Assembly: GCA_963714205.1 (NCBI GenBank) | Contig: CAVQNQ010000007.1 | Location: 309,708 to 373,707 of the forward strand | Origin: CAVQNQ01 sp963714205 | Lineage (GTDB): Bacteria > Acidobacteriota > Terriglobia > Bryobacterales > Bryobacteraceae | Length of the DNA: 64,000 nt | Direction: 5' to 3' | In this document: in pieces, positions 25,602-33,976 of the stretch | Position numbering within the stretch: position 1 is the first letter of the stretch | Layout of the letters: each line of letters starts with the position of its first letter | Translations under genes and position numbers: made by a program | Notes under the pieces: model-generated | Told to the model about the DNA's origin: nothing | The model's database searches: none | The model's input: the letters and a program-made list of their open reading frames with translations, nothing else

Positions 25602-26636
25602 GTGAAGATCCTGAAGCTCCCCAAAGAGAAGCTCGATCTTTTCGCTTCCGTCGTCCAGCAGTTCGGCGAGCTGCATGCGCCGGTGGAGCAGGACGGCAAG
25701 TACGTTTTCAAACGTCTGACCCGGTGGTCGGATGCGCGGCTGGAATACGACCGCACCATCCTGCCGCCCAAGAAGTATTTCCTTCCGCCGCGCGAAACCC
25801 TCTTCCGGTACCGTCCGGGCGAAGGCTTCGTACCCTCGACGGACGGGATGGATCAACGCATCATCCTGTTCGGCGTGCATGCCTGCGACGTTTACGCGAT
25901 CAACATTCTGGATCGCGTCTTCGCGGGAAAGTACCAGGATCCGTACTTTCATGCGCGGCGTAAGAACATCGCCATCATCGGAATCGACTGCACCCCGGAC
26001 AAGCACTGTTTCTGCCGTTCGATGCGCGCGGATTTCGTGGACCACGGCTTCGACCTGTTCTTCTACGACACCGGCGACTATTATCAGGCTCTGGTGGGCA
26101 CCGCGCTGGGCGACGACATGGTGCTGGCCACCGGCAGTTTATTCGAAACGGTGGACGCCGAGGACATCGACGATTACAAGGCGCGCTCGCTCGATAAGCG
26201 GCGGGCTTTCCAGCTCGAAGTCGAGATCCGCGACCTGCCGGAAATCTTCGAGATGGAATACGAGAGCGAGATCTGGGACGAACTGGGCCGCAAGTGCCTC
26301 TCGTGCGGCAGTTGCAGCATGGTGTGCCCGACCTGCTATTGCTACGACGTGGCCGATGACGTGGAGCTGGGTTCGAAGGCGGGCAAACGGATGCGCTCGT
26401 GGGATTCCTGCCTGTTCGCCTCGCACGCGCTGGTGGCCAGCGGCGAGAACTTCCGCGGGCCGCGCGCCAGCCGCATCAAGTTCCGTTTCTATCACAAGCA
26501 GCGCGGGTTCGTGGCGGAGTACGGCCGGCCGAGCTGCGTGGGCTGCGGGCGGTGCGTCAGCGCCTGCCCGGTGGGCATCGACGTGGTGGAAGTGATCGAC
26601 CGCCTGCGGAGGGTTCAAGATGTTGCTAGCCGATGA
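25602..26636 (+). CDS. hydB: NiFe (sulf)hydrogenase beta subunit, ferredoxin-like electron-transfer protein
   Basis: A 344-residue subunit matching the HydB/HyhB (sulfhydrogenase beta) family. It links the catalytic dimer to the diaphorase subunit through Fe-S clusters. Seen: an N-terminal family domain (FGVHACDVYAINILDRVF), an internal cysteine pair CTPDKHCFC, and near the C-terminus two ferredoxin-type sites, CLSCGSCSMVCPTCYC and CVGCGRCVSACPVG. A GTG start follows an ideal AAGGAGG. First gene of a hydB-G-D-A operon with overlapping or touching genes. Confidence 0.93.
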   Translation: MKILKLPKEKLDLFASVVQQFGELHAPVEQDGKYVFKRLTRWSDARLEYDRTILPPKKYFLPPRETLFRYRPGEGFVPSTDGMDQRIILFGVHACDVYAINILDRVFAGKYQDPYFHARRKNIAIIGIDCTPDKHCFCRSMRADFVDHGFDLFFYDTGDYYQALVGTALGDDMVLATGSLFETVDAEDIDDYKARSLDKRRAFQLEVEIRDLPEIFEMEYESEIWDELGRKCLSCGSCSMVCPTCYCYDVADDVELGSKAGKRMRSWDSCLFASHALVASGENFRGPRASRIKFRFYHKQRGFVAEYGRPSCVGCGRCVSACPVGIDVVEVIDRLRRVQDVASR

Positions 26637-27492
26637 AGTCGCAACCTACCATCCGGTACTGAGCGACAATCCGTATCAGCCGCACATGGCGCGGATTGTG
26701 CGCATTTACAAGATGGTGGACAACAACCACCTCTTCACGCTGCGCTTTCTCGAAGACCACCTGGCGCACAGCTTCCGGCACCAGCCCGGACAGTTCATCA
26801 TGCTGAGCGTGCCGGGCGCCGGCGAGATGCCCATCTCCATTTCGTCCTCGCCGTCGCGGCCGGAGGTGCTGGAATTGTGCGTGCGGCGCGTGGGCCGCGT
26901 CACCAATGCGCTCTACCGCCTGCGCACCAACGATGTGGTGGGCGTGCGCGGGCCGTATGGCAACGGGTACCCCATGCAGGAAATCATGGGCAACGACGTG
27001 CTGCTGGCGGCCGGCGGCCTGGGCATGGCGCCGCTGCGCTCGTTGTTGTGGTATGCCCTGGACCACCGCGATAAGTTCAACAACATTACCTTGATGTATG
27101 GCACCAAGCGGCCCGAGGACATGCTCTTCCGCGAAGAGCTGCTGGCCCTGGTGGACCGCACCGATATCAACTGCCTGCTGACCGTGGACGCGGATCCGAG
27201 CGGCACCTGGAAGAACCACGTGGGCCTTCTGCCCACCTTGTTCGACCACGCCAAGATCGACCCGGCCCGCTCCTACGCGGCCGTCTGCGGCCCGCCGGTG
27301 GTCTACAAATTCATCCTTCAGCGCCTGCTCGACCTGGGCTTCCCCAAGAACCGCATCCTGATGTCGCTCGAGCGGCGCATGAAGTGCGGAGTGGGCAAAT
27401 GCGGGCATTGCAGCATCGGCTACAAGTACACGTGCCTGCAAGGCCCCATCTTCACGTATTGGGACGCAATCAATTTGCCGGAGATGATCTGA
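26620..27492 (+). CDS. hydG: NiFe (sulf)hydrogenase gamma subunit, FAD/NAD(P)-binding diaphorase
   Basis: A 290-residue ferredoxin-NADP reductase-like subunit that exchanges electrons with NAD(P). FAD-binding PISISSSPSRPE and GPYGNGYPM, the nucleotide-binding GGLGMAPLRSLLWYAL, and a C-terminal 2Fe-2S motif (CGVGKCGHCSIG...C) are intact. It overlaps hydB by 17 bp; a GGAGGG site lies 6 bases before the ATG. Confidence 0.93.
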   Translation: MLLADEVATYHPVLSDNPYQPHMARIVRIYKMVDNNHLFTLRFLEDHLAHSFRHQPGQFIMLSVPGAGEMPISISSSPSRPEVLELCVRRVGRVTNALYRLRTNDVVGVRGPYGNGYPMQEIMGNDVLLAAGGLGMAPLRSLLWYALDHRDKFNNITLMYGTKRPEDMLFREELLALVDRTDINCLLTVDADPSGTWKNHVGLLPTLFDHAKIDPARSYAAVCGPPVVYKFILQRLLDLGFPKNRILMSLERRMKCGVGKCGHCSIGYKYTCLQGPIFTYWDAINLPEMI

Positions 27493-28235
27493 TGGGCAAA
27501 CCAACCGTTGGCATATTCGGTCTGACCGGCTGCGCCGGCGACCAGCTCGTCATTTTGAACTGCGAGGACCGGCTCCTGGACCTGGTGGCGCTGATCGACA
27601 TCCGCGACTTCCTGATGGCCTCTTCGGACAACAACACCCAGTGCCCGCTGGACGTGGCGCTGGTGGAGGGCGCGGTGCTCACCACGCGGGATGCTGAAAC
27701 CCTGCGCGCCGTGCGCAAGCGCTCCAAAATCCTGGTGGCCCTGGGAACCTGCGCGGTGTGGGGCGGCGTGGCGGCCATGGACCGCGGCACGGACCGTGGC
27801 AAGCTGCTCGATGAAGTGTACGGCGAGCGCGGCTGGGAGTACGATTCCTACCCGGCGCAGGCGCTGCACGAGATCGTCAAAGTGGATCTCAACATCTCGG
27901 GCTGCCCCATCGAGAAGGAACATTTTATAGGGACCGTCGCGTCTCTGCTGAACGGAGACCTTCCGGTCTTCCCCGAATACCCGGTGTGCACGGAATGCCG
28001 GATGCGGGAAAACAATTGCCTGCTGATCGAGCGTGGAGAGATCTGCTGCGGTCCCATGACGGCGGCAGGTTGTAACGCGCGCTGTCCGGAACTGCGCGTG
28101 CCCTGCGTGGGCTGCCGCGGGCCGGTGCGCGATGCCAACGGCACCGCGCTCCAAGACCTGTTTGCCGAAAGGGGCTTCGACAAGCAGACCATTGCCGCGC
28201 GTCTGCGCACGTTCGCGCCCCTGGGAGGCTTCTGA
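27492..28235 (+). CDS. hydD: NiFe hydrogenase small (delta) subunit
   Basis: A 247-residue small subunit carrying Fe-S clusters. The proximal cluster motif LTGCAGDQL at the N-terminus, GTCAVWGG, SGCPIEKE, and then cysteine-rich segments (CTECRMRENNC, CCGPMTAAGCNARCPELRVPCVGCRGP) provide ligands for three clusters. No Tat signal is present, so the enzyme is cytoplasmic, as in group 3. The ATG shares one base with the previous stop (TGATG). Confidence 0.93.
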   Translation: MGKPTVGIFGLTGCAGDQLVILNCEDRLLDLVALIDIRDFLMASSDNNTQCPLDVALVEGAVLTTRDAETLRAVRKRSKILVALGTCAVWGGVAAMDRGTDRGKLLDEVYGERGWEYDSYPAQALHEIVKVDLNISGCPIEKEHFIGTVASLLNGDLPVFPEYPVCTECRMRENNCLLIERGEICCGPMTAAGCNARCPELRVPCVGCRGPVRDANGTALQDLFAERGFDKQTIAARLRTFAPLGGF

Positions 28236-29524
28236 TGAGCACCATCGTCATCGAGCATCTGGCCCGCGTGGAGGGCCACGGCGGCATCTCCGTCGAACTG
28301 GAAGGCGACACCGTCACCAACGTGCGCTTCGACATCTTCGAGGGCTCGCGGCTTTTGGAGCCGCTGGTGCGCGGCAAGCGCTACGACGAAGTGGCGCCGG
28401 TGCTTTCGCGCATTTGCTCCATCTGCTCGGCGGCCCACACGCTGACCTCGCTCAAAGCCACCGAGGATGCGTTCGGCATCCGCGTCAGCCCGCAGACGGA
28501 GTTGCTGCGCGAGCTGATGTTCCGCGGCGAGAGCATCGAGAGCCACGCCCTGCACGTGTTCCTGCTGGCCGTGCCGGATTACCTGAACTATCCGAGCGCC
28601 ACCGCGATGGCCGCGGACAAGCCGGCCGCCGTGCTGCTGGGTTTGCGCCTGAAGAAGCTGGGCAACCAGATCCAGGAGGCCATCGGCGGGCGCGCGGTCC
28701 ATCCGGTGAATGCCGTGGTGGGCGGGTTCGGCCGGGTTCCCACGGTGGACCAGTTGATCGGGCTGCGCAGCAGCCTGCTGCAGGCGGCTGCCGACGAGGA
28801 CACCGTGATCGACCTGATCGCGTCTCTGCCAGCCACGGATTTCTGCCATTCCGACACCTTCTTCGCGGCGCTGCGCTCGCCCAGCCACGACAGCTACTAT
28901 GGCGGCGACGAAGTCATGGTGATGTCTAACGGCAACCGTGCCATCGTGCGGGCTCCCGATTACCGCTCGCTGACCAACGAGCGCTCGGTGCCGCACTCGC
29001 ATGCCAAGCACAGTACCTTTAAGGGGAACCCGTTCATGGTGGGGTCCCTGGCCCGGCTGACCGTGAACCCGCGGCGCCTGACCGGAAAGCTGGCGGTGGC
29101 CATGAAGCGCTTCAAGCTGCAACTGCCGTCCGACAATCCCATGGACAACAACAAGGCCCAGGCGCTGGAGCTCATCAACGACCTGGAGCGGTCGCTCGAA
29201 ATCATCGAGCACCTGCTGCGCGACGGCATCAAGGACGAGCGGGCCATGTCCGTGCATCCCCGGGCGGGCACCGGCTCGGCCATCACCGAGGCCCCGCGTG
29301 GGCTGCTGATCCATAGCTATACATACAACGAAGAAGGCCGCATCGTCTCGGCGGACGTGCTCACACCCACCTCGCTGAACGCCGCCTCGATCGAGCTGCA
29401 CCTGCGCCGTGCCGTGGAGCAATGCGTGGACCGCGACGAAGCCACCCTCACCAAGCGCCTGCAGATGATCGCGCGGGCCTACGACCCCTGCATCTCCTGC
29501 TCGGTGCACCTCGTGCGCAAGTGA
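28235..29524 (+). CDS. hydA: NiFe hydrogenase large (alpha) subunit
   Basis: A 429-residue catalytic subunit. Ni-Fe site cysteines: the N-terminal RICSICSAAHT and the C-terminal DPCISCSVHLVRK, the latter followed by only a short tail for the maturation protease to remove. The N-terminus IEHLARVEGHGGISVE is typical. Together with hydB, G and D and the lack of export signals this fits a group 3b bidirectional NADP-linked hydrogenase (sulfhydrogenase). Acidobacterial group 3b enzymes are thought to handle fermentative or redox-balancing H2 turnover. Confidence 0.95.
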   Translation: MSTIVIEHLARVEGHGGISVELEGDTVTNVRFDIFEGSRLLEPLVRGKRYDEVAPVLSRICSICSAAHTLTSLKATEDAFGIRVSPQTELLRELMFRGESIESHALHVFLLAVPDYLNYPSATAMAADKPAAVLLGLRLKKLGNQIQEAIGGRAVHPVNAVVGGFGRVPTVDQLIGLRSSLLQAAADEDTVIDLIASLPATDFCHSDTFFAALRSPSHDSYYGGDEVMVMSNGNRAIVRAPDYRSLTNERSVPHSHAKHSTFKGNPFMVGSLARLTVNPRRLTGKLAVAMKRFKLQLPSDNPMDNNKAQALELINDLERSLEIIEHLLRDGIKDERAMSVHPRAGTGSAITEAPRGLLIHSYTYNEEGRIVSADVLTPTSLNAASIELHLRRAVEQCVDRDEATLTKRLQMIARAYDPCISCSVHLVRK

Positions 29525-30027
29525 ACGCCGCCGCGGGGCAGCCGCCTCCGGTCGCCCCGCAAGACCGCCGGCCCGTGCTGATTCTGGGGCTGGGCAACCC
29601 GCTGATGTCCGACGACGCGGTGGGTCTCCGGGCGGCCGAAATGCTGGCTCTCGATCCGGAGTTGATCCTGCGCGCCGATGTGATCGCGGGCGGCGCCGAC
29701 CTGCTCCGCCAGATGGACCAATTCGCGGGCCGGCGCCGCGTGATCCTGATCGACGCCGCGGAAGGGGCCGGCGATCCCGGCGAAATCTCCGTCGTGGAAG
29801 ACATTCCCTGCGGGCAGCGGCCGGAATCCGCGCACGCGCTTTCGGCGCCGGACGCTCTCGACCTGATGCGGCGGCTGATGCCCGAGCTGGCGGAGACGCG
29901 TTTCACCTGGGTGCTGGTGAGTATCCGTTCCGTTGATGCCCGCGCCGGCCTCTCGCCGGAGATCGCGGCGGCTTTGCCGAAAGTGGTGGAGATAGCGGGG
30001 GCGCTCGCCAGCCGGGCGGTACATTGA
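29521..30027 (+). CDS. Hydrogenase maturation endopeptidase
   Basis: A 168-residue HycI/HybD-type protease that trims the C-terminus of the large subunit after nickel insertion. The GTG at 29521 overlaps the hydA stop by 4 bases. The nickel-sensing motif LGLGNPLMSDDAVG, and downstream VIDAAEG-like ILIDAAEG, are present. It is the only maturation gene in the window; hyp genes must be elsewhere. Confidence 0.92.
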   Translation: MNAAAGQPPPVAPQDRRPVLILGLGNPLMSDDAVGLRAAEMLALDPELILRADVIAGGADLLRQMDQFAGRRRVILIDAAEGAGDPGEISVVEDIPCGQRPESAHALSAPDALDLMRRLMPELAETRFTWVLVSIRSVDARAGLSPEIAAALPKVVEIAGALASRAVH

Positions 30028-30041
30028 GTATAATCAGGCCT

Positions 30042-30761
30042 GTGAAGCCATTGATTTTGAGTCTCTTTATGGGAGCGGCCCTACTGGCCCAGGCGCCGGC
30101 TCCGAGCAAAACCAACGTAACCAAGCAGCCTGCGGCTCGGCCGGCCGGCACCTCCGCGCGCCTCATGAATCCGGCGGCGCTGGTCGCCAAAGCCCCGGAT
30201 GTCTACCAGGTAAAATTCACGACCACCAAAGGCGATTTCACCGTGGAAGTGCATCGCGACTGGGCGCCCCTCGGGGCGGACCGCTTCTACAACCTGGCGC
30301 GGAACGGCTTCTTCACAAATGCCAGCTTTTTCCGCGTGGTGCCCAACTTCATCGTGCAGTTCGGCATTCCGGCAAGCCCCGCGGTAGCCAACGTTTGGCA
30401 GAACGCCAAGTTCAGAGACGATCCCGTGAAGCAAAGCAACAAGAAGGGCACCATCGTCTTTGCCACGGCGGGACCGAACACGCGCACCACGCAACTGTTC
30501 ATCAATTTGGGAGACAACGCCGGACTCGACCGGCAGGGCTTTGCGCCGTTCGGGACTGTGGCCGAAGGTATGGATGTCGTGCAGCAGTTGTATAGCGGCT
30601 ATGGCGACGGTTCCGACATGGGCGGCCGCGGGCCGTTGCAGGATCGCATCCAGAAAGAGGGCAAGCCTTATCTCGATAAGGGTTTCCCCCTGCTGGACAG
30701 CATCAAGACCGCGACTGTGGCCGCGGCGCCGGCCGCGGCGGCTCCGGAAGCCAAGAAGTAG
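30042..30761 (+). CDS. Exported peptidyl-prolyl cis-trans isomerase (cyclophilin)
   Basis: From a GTG at 30042 (a TTG at 30024 adds 6 residues) the protein has 239 residues: a signal peptide (VKPLILSLFMGAALLAQAP), a low-complexity linker, and a cyclophilin domain with FFRVVPNFIVQFG, GTIVFATAGPNTRTTQLFINLGDN, and FAPFGTVAEGMDVV. It catalyses proline isomerisation in envelope proteins. The C-terminus is an Ala/Pro tail. A TATAAT lies 8 bases before the GTG, so the mRNA may be leaderless. Confidence 0.9.
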   Translation: MKPLILSLFMGAALLAQAPAPSKTNVTKQPAARPAGTSARLMNPAALVAKAPDVYQVKFTTTKGDFTVEVHRDWAPLGADRFYNLARNGFFTNASFFRVVPNFIVQFGIPASPAVANVWQNAKFRDDPVKQSNKKGTIVFATAGPNTRTTQLFINLGDNAGLDRQGFAPFGTVAEGMDVVQQLYSGYGDGSDMGGRGPLQDRIQKEGKPYLDKGFPLLDSIKTATVAAAPAAAAPEAKK

Positions 30762-30773
30762 ATCCGCTCGTTA

Positions 30774-30793
30774 CGGACGGGAGTGTCCGTCCG
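30774..30793. terminator. Hairpin after the cyclophilin gene
   Basis: Perfect 7-bp stem (CGGACGG / CCGTCCG) with a 6-base loop, 13 bp after the stop codon. No T-run follows, so it is a weak terminator candidate. Confidence 0.35.
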
Positions 30794-30810
30794 GCGCCTT
30801 AACCCAGCTG

Positions 30811-30973
30811 CGAAGGGCTTGCGGAATTTGTGTGTCCCGAGAAGATCGACACACCCGTGAAGGCCGAGTTCGATCAGAACAGCAACGGTATTTCCGGGAG
30901 GATCGGACGCAGCGAGGACGACGAGGCGCAGCCGATTCGCAACGCTCGGCTGGACGGCGAAAGCCGGTAGCCC
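30811..30973 (+). other. Possible gene remnant
   Basis: An open plus-strand frame without a start reads CEGLAEFVCPEKIDTPVK, then AEFDQNSNGISGRIG and ends LDGES-R-stop. The AEFDQxSNGISGRIGR style resembles beta-sheet repeat proteins common in Solibacter-type genomes, so this may be the 3' end of a deleted gene. Confidence 0.25.
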
Positions 30974-30975
30974 TT

Positions 30976-32517
30976 CTATAGTGCCGTCACGCGCAGCAAG
31001 ACTACGCCATGCGCGGGCACTTTCGCCGAGTAGCCGGAGCCGGAGGTTTCCACCGGCTGGCGGCGCCACAGATCGCGAACCTGCAACGGCTTCCCGCCAA
31101 ATCCCAGGGCTTCCCACTTCAAGACCACGGAGGCCGGCCGGTCGCCGCGATTGAAGAGTCCCACGGCCCAGGAATTATCCTTGAGCAATCGCGCGAGCAC
31201 CACCGCTTTGCCATCCTGCGAAACCTGCTTGACGGGGTTGACGGCGGGGTCCTGATCGATGGCGATGACCTCGCGATTCATGAGGATCGACTTGGTTTCC
31301 GGGGTCATCTTTCGCAGGTCATTGCCGGCCAGCAAGGGCGCCGCCAGCAGCGACCAGAGGCTCATGTGGGTGCGGTATTCCTCGCGGTTCATGCCGCCAT
31401 TGCCGATCTCCAGCATGTCGGGATCGTTGAAGTGGCCGGACGTGGCATAGGGCGCAATCTCGACCTGGTGGAAGCCGATATTGTCCACGGATTGCCAGTG
31501 GTCGCTGATATCGCCGGTGGTGCGCCAGCAGTTGCCTCCCACCTTGGCGCCCCACTCCCAGACGTCCGCCCGGCCGTACTGGCAGAGGCTGTAGACAATC
31601 GGTCGGCCGGTCTTCAGCAGGGCGTCCCCCATTTTCTGATAGACCCCCTGCATGTCCTCGTCCTTATAGATCTGGGAGGCGCTGCACCAATCGTATTTGA
31701 GGTAATCGATGCCCCAGGCGGCGAAGGTCTGCGCGTCCTGCGTTTCGTGGCCGTAGCTGCCTTCGTAGCCGGCGCAGGTCTTGGGGCCGGGAGAAGAGTA
31801 GATGCCAATCTTGAGCCCCTTGGAGTGGACGTAATCGGCCAGAGCCTTCATATTGGGGAACTTCACGTTGCTGGCGATGTTGCCGCGGTCGTCGCGATGG
31901 GGAGCTTCCCAGGTGTCGTCGATATTGACGTAAACGTAGCCGGCTTCGCGCATGCCGCTGGAGACCATGGCGTCGGCGATCTCCCGGACGGTGCGGTCGT
32001 CCACTTTATCGGCGAACAGGTTCCAACTGTTCCAGCCCATGGGCGGCGTGCGGACCAAGCCGTTATCGGGCACCTGGCGCAACTCGGGGAGCGGCAGGCG
32101 CGCCGGAGGGAGCATGGCTTCGCGCCGGGCGTGTTCCGCAACTCCCGTGGTGGGCGGCCGGTTGCCGGATGGCGATAGCGCGGACATTTCGATTCTGCCA
32201 TTGGCCAGGGTGCCTTCGTAGACCACCGGGCGCGCCATGTTTTCGTTGCCGAGGTTGACCACAAAGCGCAGCTTGCCGTCCTTGAACGTCCCCTCCGTGA
32301 GGGGAATCTGGCGGGTTCCCGAATAAAACGTGCCGCCGACGGACTCGCCGGACTGCGTCAGCTCGAAGAAGGTGTCGCGGAAGTTTCCATCGCCGGTGGG
32401 GACGCGGTAGACCCACAAGCCGGAGACGCCGGCTTGGGCCAGCAGGCCAAGTCCGACCGCCACGAAGATCACAGAGAACCGCAGGGTGCCGAGGGGCCGG
32501 GAACTGAAGATCCTCAT
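30976..32517 (-). CDS. Secreted GH27 alpha-galactosidase
   Basis: A 513-residue exported glycoside hydrolase. Signal peptide (hydrophobic FSVIFVAVGLGLLAQAG), an N-terminal beta domain of about 120 residues, then the GH27 barrel: TPPMGWNSWN, YVNIDDTW, LKIGIYSSPG, nucleophile Asp in DYLKYDWC, and acid/base Asp in HFNDPDMLEIGNGG. A C-terminal antiparallel beta domain ends the protein. It should release terminal alpha-galactose from plant oligosaccharides or galactomannan, fitting a polymer-degrading soil organism. Confidence 0.93.
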   Translation of the reverse strand: MRIFSSRPLGTLRFSVIFVAVGLGLLAQAGVSGLWVYRVPTGDGNFRDTFFELTQSGESVGGTFYSGTRQIPLTEGTFKDGKLRFVVNLGNENMARPVVYEGTLANGRIEMSALSPSGNRPPTTGVAEHARREAMLPPARLPLPELRQVPDNGLVRTPPMGWNSWNLFADKVDDRTVREIADAMVSSGMREAGYVYVNIDDTWEAPHRDDRGNIASNVKFPNMKALADYVHSKGLKIGIYSSPGPKTCAGYEGSYGHETQDAQTFAAWGIDYLKYDWCSASQIYKDEDMQGVYQKMGDALLKTGRPIVYSLCQYGRADVWEWGAKVGGNCWRTTGDISDHWQSVDNIGFHQVEIAPYATSGHFNDPDMLEIGNGGMNREEYRTHMSLWSLLAAPLLAGNDLRKMTPETKSILMNREVIAIDQDPAVNPVKQVSQDGKAVVLARLLKDNSWAVGLFNRGDRPASVVLKWEALGFGGKPLQVRDLWRRQPVETSGSGYSAKVPAHGVVLLRVTAL

Positions 32518-32619
32518 AATGGATCATTTGACAGCTATTGGGTCCCGTTCGCAAGGGTGCGTATCGGGAATCTTCCTGGTCCGGCCGGTCGATCACCGCT
32601 CTTCGAAAATCGCTAGTTA

Positions 32620-32952
32620 ATGATTCCAGGCGCCTTCGACACACGGTGGAGGGCTGCCAGGCTTCCTGGGCGGCTACTCTGTGGTGTGGAACGCCTACAG
32701 CGACTCGATCGCGTCAGCACGCTCGCCGCGGCCACCGCGCACAGCTTGAATGACGAGCTCACCGTCATTCTGAGCAGCTTGACCACCTCGATGCTGGCCA
32801 TGGAGCCGGGGCACCCCGCACGGCTGCCGCTTATGGAATTGGAACGGGCCGTCCTGCGATGTGTCACGACCGCATCGCGGCTTTTGAGTTTCAGCGCCAG
32901 GCGCGGCGCCCGCCCGGTCTGCGCCAACCTGGACGCTGTTCTGGAAGAGTAG
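32620..32952 (+). CDS. Stand-alone histidine-kinase dimerisation-like protein
   Basis: A 110-residue product. Residues about 27-90 (RLQRLDRVSTLAAATAHSLN then DELTVILSSL) resemble the DHp/HisKA region of hybrid kinases (LAGGIAHDFNNLLTVI), including the histidine. There is no ATPase domain; the ORF ends about 60 residues later. It could be a kinase fragment or a small phosphotransfer or anti-kinase protein. The start is uncertain. Confidence 0.5.
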   Translation: MIPGAFDTRWRAARLPGRLLCGVERLQRLDRVSTLAAATAHSLNDELTVILSSLTTSMLAMEPGHPARLPLMELERAVLRCVTTASRLLSFSARRGARPVCANLDAVLEE

Positions 32953-32959
32953 GCCCGGC

Positions 32960-33652
32960 CTACTCCCCCGCAAGGCGGAACGTGCCCACGAAACTGCTGC
33001 GCCGGTAGGGGCTGCTCCAGGTTTCGCCCAAGCCGTCGCCGGAGTAGGAATCGGCCATGGCGTAGGTCGGCATGGCGTGTTCCAGTTCGGTGAGCGGCGG
33101 ATAGTACACGTCCTCGTTGCCGCAGATGTGGTCGCCTTCAGTCAGCGCGCGCGTCTGCACCGCCGCCAGCGACCCAGCCGTCAGCTTCGCGACGCCGCTA
33201 TGGATATTGCCGTTCTGAACGGTCAGCTCGATGGGCATGTAGTCCACCTTGACCACGTGATCGAGCAGGCCGCCAGCCATGCGCCTCGCGAAACTCTCGA
33301 GCGCGGCGCGCTGGGCGGGATCGGCGCGCTGGTCAACAATCAGGACCGACTTGGCGGGATTGATGGGGTACGTGACATCGCCGAGCGTGTGTTCCGTGCG
33401 GATCACGCCCACCACCGAGAGTCCCTCCAGGCTGACGCCCTGCCAGCTTCCGCTATTGATCTTCCAGCCGAAAACGGCCTCGCGCCCGTTCATGGCCACC
33501 TCGCCGTTGGCGAAACATGGGCCGGTATAGACGTCGGCCGTCCGGGCTTCGATATAGGTGCCATTGATCCCGCGAGCGGGAATCGCGGCGGCCAAGGAAA
33601 TGGAAGCGCTCGCCGCGGACACAACCGCGGCGGTACACAGAATTCTCAGCAT
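32960..33652 (-). CDS. Exported DUF1326-like protein
   Basis: A 230-residue protein with a signal peptide (residues 1-22, ending SLAAA). The mature part begins GTYIEARTADVYTGPCFANG, the pattern of DUF1326-type proteins frequent in Acidobacteria, with AVFGWKI, SWQGVSLEGLSVVGVI and KSVLIVDQRADPAQRAALES. Function unknown. Confidence 0.75.
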   Translation of the reverse strand: MLRILCTAAVVSAASASISLAAAIPARGINGTYIEARTADVYTGPCFANGEVAMNGREAVFGWKINSGSWQGVSLEGLSVVGVIRTEHTLGDVTYPINPAKSVLIVDQRADPAQRAALESFARRMAGGLLDHVVKVDYMPIELTVQNGNIHSGVAKLTAGSLAAVQTRALTEGDHICGNEDVYYPPLTELEHAMPTYAMADSYSGDGLGETWSSPYRRSSFVGTFRLAGE

Positions 33653-33757
33653 CCCAGTAATCTCCTCTGGTTTGATTTTAGCTGTTTGGCTCCGGCAGCG
33701 GGGCGGACCGCGGGCACCCCCGGCGGGTCCGGCCCAGTGCAGACAGACGGTCTGTCC

Positions 33758-33973
33758 TTACAGCTCTTCGTAGCAGCGCCGGGCGGGGCTGCACTCGAAC
33801 TCGTCCACCAGTTGGCCGTCCGGGCCAATCGGTTTAAAAGTGTGCTGGCACCACAGGGCGCCGTCATTGCTGGGCTGGATGGTGGGGTCGGGAACGGTCT
33901 CGATCTGCAACCCCTTCCAGCGCAGTTTGGCGCAGCGGTTCATGCCGATCTTGGTCAAGCCGGGATATTCCAT
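33758..33973 (-). CDS. Small cysteine-containing protein after the molybdenum hydroxylase genes
   Basis: A 71-residue protein with three cysteines besides the N-terminal one (NRCAK, LWCQH, FECSPARRCYEEL). It starts 3 bp after the FAD-subunit stop, so it is the last gene of the operon. No family recognised; a cofactor or assembly role is possible because of its position only. Confidence 0.6.
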   Translation of the reverse strand: MEYPGLTKIGMNRCAKLRWKGLQIETVPDPTIQPSNDGALWCQHTFKPIGPDGQLVDEFECSPARRCYEEL

Positions 33974-33976
33974 GGA

